From: Bacillota bacterium
GTDB lineage: Bacteria; Bacillota; GCA-003054495; Carboxydocellales; JAJZTU01
Assembly (NCBI GenBank): GCA_021848765.1
Contig: JAJZTU010000063.1
Coordinates: 1-13,381 of the forward strand
Direction of reading: 5' to 3'
Length of the DNA stretch: 13,381 bases
Part shown: positions 12,780-13,381 of the stretch, in pieces
Position numbering within the stretch: position 1 is the stretch's first letter
How the letters are laid out: the number at the start of each line of letters is the position of its first letter
Position numbers and translations under genes: made by a program
Notes under the pieces: generated by a model
Seen by the model: only the letters and a program-made list of their open reading frames with translations
What the model was told of the DNA's origin: nothing
The model's database searches: none

Positions 12780-13262
12780 ATGAAATTTCATATTCTATGT
12801 GGAATCCCCGGAAGCGGTAAATCAACCATAGCCCGGCGTCTGCCCGGATATGTTGTATCGACTGATACTATCCGTAAGTTTCTTTGGCAGGATGAATCTG
12901 TTGTTAAACACGATAAATTAGTCTTTCATTTGGCTGAAAGTATTAGCAATTATTTGCTTGCTCTAGGAGAAGATGTGATTTTTGATGCAACTAACCTGAC
13001 TATCGTAAAACGCAGAAGGTATATAAATCTGGCCAGAAGGTATCACGCTACTGTTACCTTGCATTGGGTCAATTGCCCTCTACAAACGGCCATTGAGAGA
13101 AACTCCAGGAGGGAGCGAAAAGTTCCGGTTACGGTAATAAAATCACTTTATAACTCATTTCAAAAGCCTAAGCTTGAGGAAGGCATTGATGTAATAAAGG
13201 TTTACGGCCAGGGATTAAATCTTACCAAAGTTATTTTACCTGACAGGATAGTGAAAAGATAA
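12780..13262 (+). CDS. Stand-alone polynucleotide-kinase-like P-loop kinase (AAA_33 type)
   Basis: This 160-residue protein is a compact P-loop phosphotransferase. GIPGSGKST (8-16) is the Walker A motif, and STD at 27-29 supplies the aspartate used as general base in T4 polynucleotide kinase-like enzymes. IFDATN (67-72) is the strand-2/Walker B-like motif. RNSRRERKVP (107-116) is the arginine-rich lid, followed by VIKSLYNSFQKPKLEEGIDVI. These features match the 5'-kinase family of Pnkp and YorR-type proteins. The phosphatase and ligase modules of full-length repair enzymes are missing. The substrate could be RNA or DNA 5' ends, or a small molecule. The ribosome binding site is modest (AGGGTGG). 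No partner gene adjoins it. Confidence 0.85.
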   Translation: MKFHILCGIPGSGKSTIARRLPGYVVSTDTIRKFLWQDESVVKHDKLVFHLAESISNYLLALGEDVIFDATNLTIVKRRRYINLARRYHATVTLHWVNCPLQTAIERNSRRERKVPVTVIKSLYNSFQKPKLEEGIDVIKVYGQGLNLTKVILPDRIVKR

Positions 13263-13268
13263 GCGGTG

Positions 13269-13381
13269 TTATACATCTTCATTCAATTTACAGGATAAAT
13301 AACCATTTATGTCCGGTCCATTTGCATTATTTAGCACGTTATCAAGCCATGCCTGCCTTTCAAAACACATAACCCTAAGAT
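13269..13381 (-). CDS. Possible 3' end of a convergent gene (partial)
   Basis: From the window edge the minus strand is open for 37 codons to TAA at 13271-13269, six bases from the stop of the kinase gene. The end reads like a soluble protein tail (CFERQAWLDNVLNN, then YLSCKLNEDV). An open stretch this short can arise by chance (about 17% for random codons). No family was recognised. If it is real, the two genes meet tail to tail without an obvious terminator. Confidence 0.25.
   Translation of the reverse strand, partial: LRVMCFERQAWLDNVLNNANGPDINGYLSCKLNEDV

Overview
The window looks like chromosomal DNA of an anaerobic, spore-forming, Gram-positive bacterium of the Desulfotomaculum/Pelotomaculum type (Peptococcaceae and relatives). 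This is an inference. It rests on strong AGGAGG ribosome binding sites, sigma-A promoters, a sigma-H-type promoter and Spo0A-box-like sites, a copper-amine-oxidase-type stalk domain protein, a Firmicute-type TopB, and abundant membrane and secreted multiheme c-type cytochromes. No rRNA, tRNA, insertion sequence, prophage or CRISPR array was seen.

Layout. 1-1906 is read leftward: a TrmB-family regulator cut by the window edge, an atypical cysteine-rich mini-ferredoxin behind an FNR/CRP-like site, and a secreted stalk-plus-BsuPI protein. 2064-2430 (+) holds two tandem paralogues of 56 and 58 residues, each a predicted helical hairpin with CX3C motifs at identical positions; they look like half-size relatives of four-helix copper-storage proteins. 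2466-2600 is a short orphan segment with hairpins, a 25-codon ORF and a terminator.

2762-7115 (+) is the centrepiece. It encodes a membrane-anchored 12-heme NapC/NirT-like cytochrome, a membrane-anchored TPR protein, a membrane-anchored six-bladed NHL propeller and a secreted six-heme cytochrome with a beta-sandwich-like insert, closed by a strong terminator. A near-ideal sigma-H promoter overlapping two Spo0A-box-like sequences lies upstream, and a 207-nt structured leader precedes the last cytochrome. The simplest reading is an extracellular electron transfer module: quinol oxidation and electron export by the 12-heme protein, assembly or scaffolding by the TPR and NHL proteins on the outer face of the membrane, and a secreted six-heme carrier.

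7264-10498 (+) is housekeeping: topB and an RlmL/YpsC-type rRNA methyltransferase in one operon. 10645-12108 is a 14-helix drug exporter (DHA2 family) with its own promoter. 12320-12517 is a cold-shock protein with a perfect palindromic terminator. Just beyond the terminator, on the minus strand, is a 10-codon ORF with an ideal ribosome binding site. 12780-13262 is a stand-alone polynucleotide-kinase-like P-loop kinase, and the last 113 bases may be the 3' end of a convergent gene.

The least familiar elements are the tandem CX3C hairpin proteins, the sporulation-type promoter in front of a cytochrome operon, the six-heme secreted cytochrome and the 10-codon ORF.
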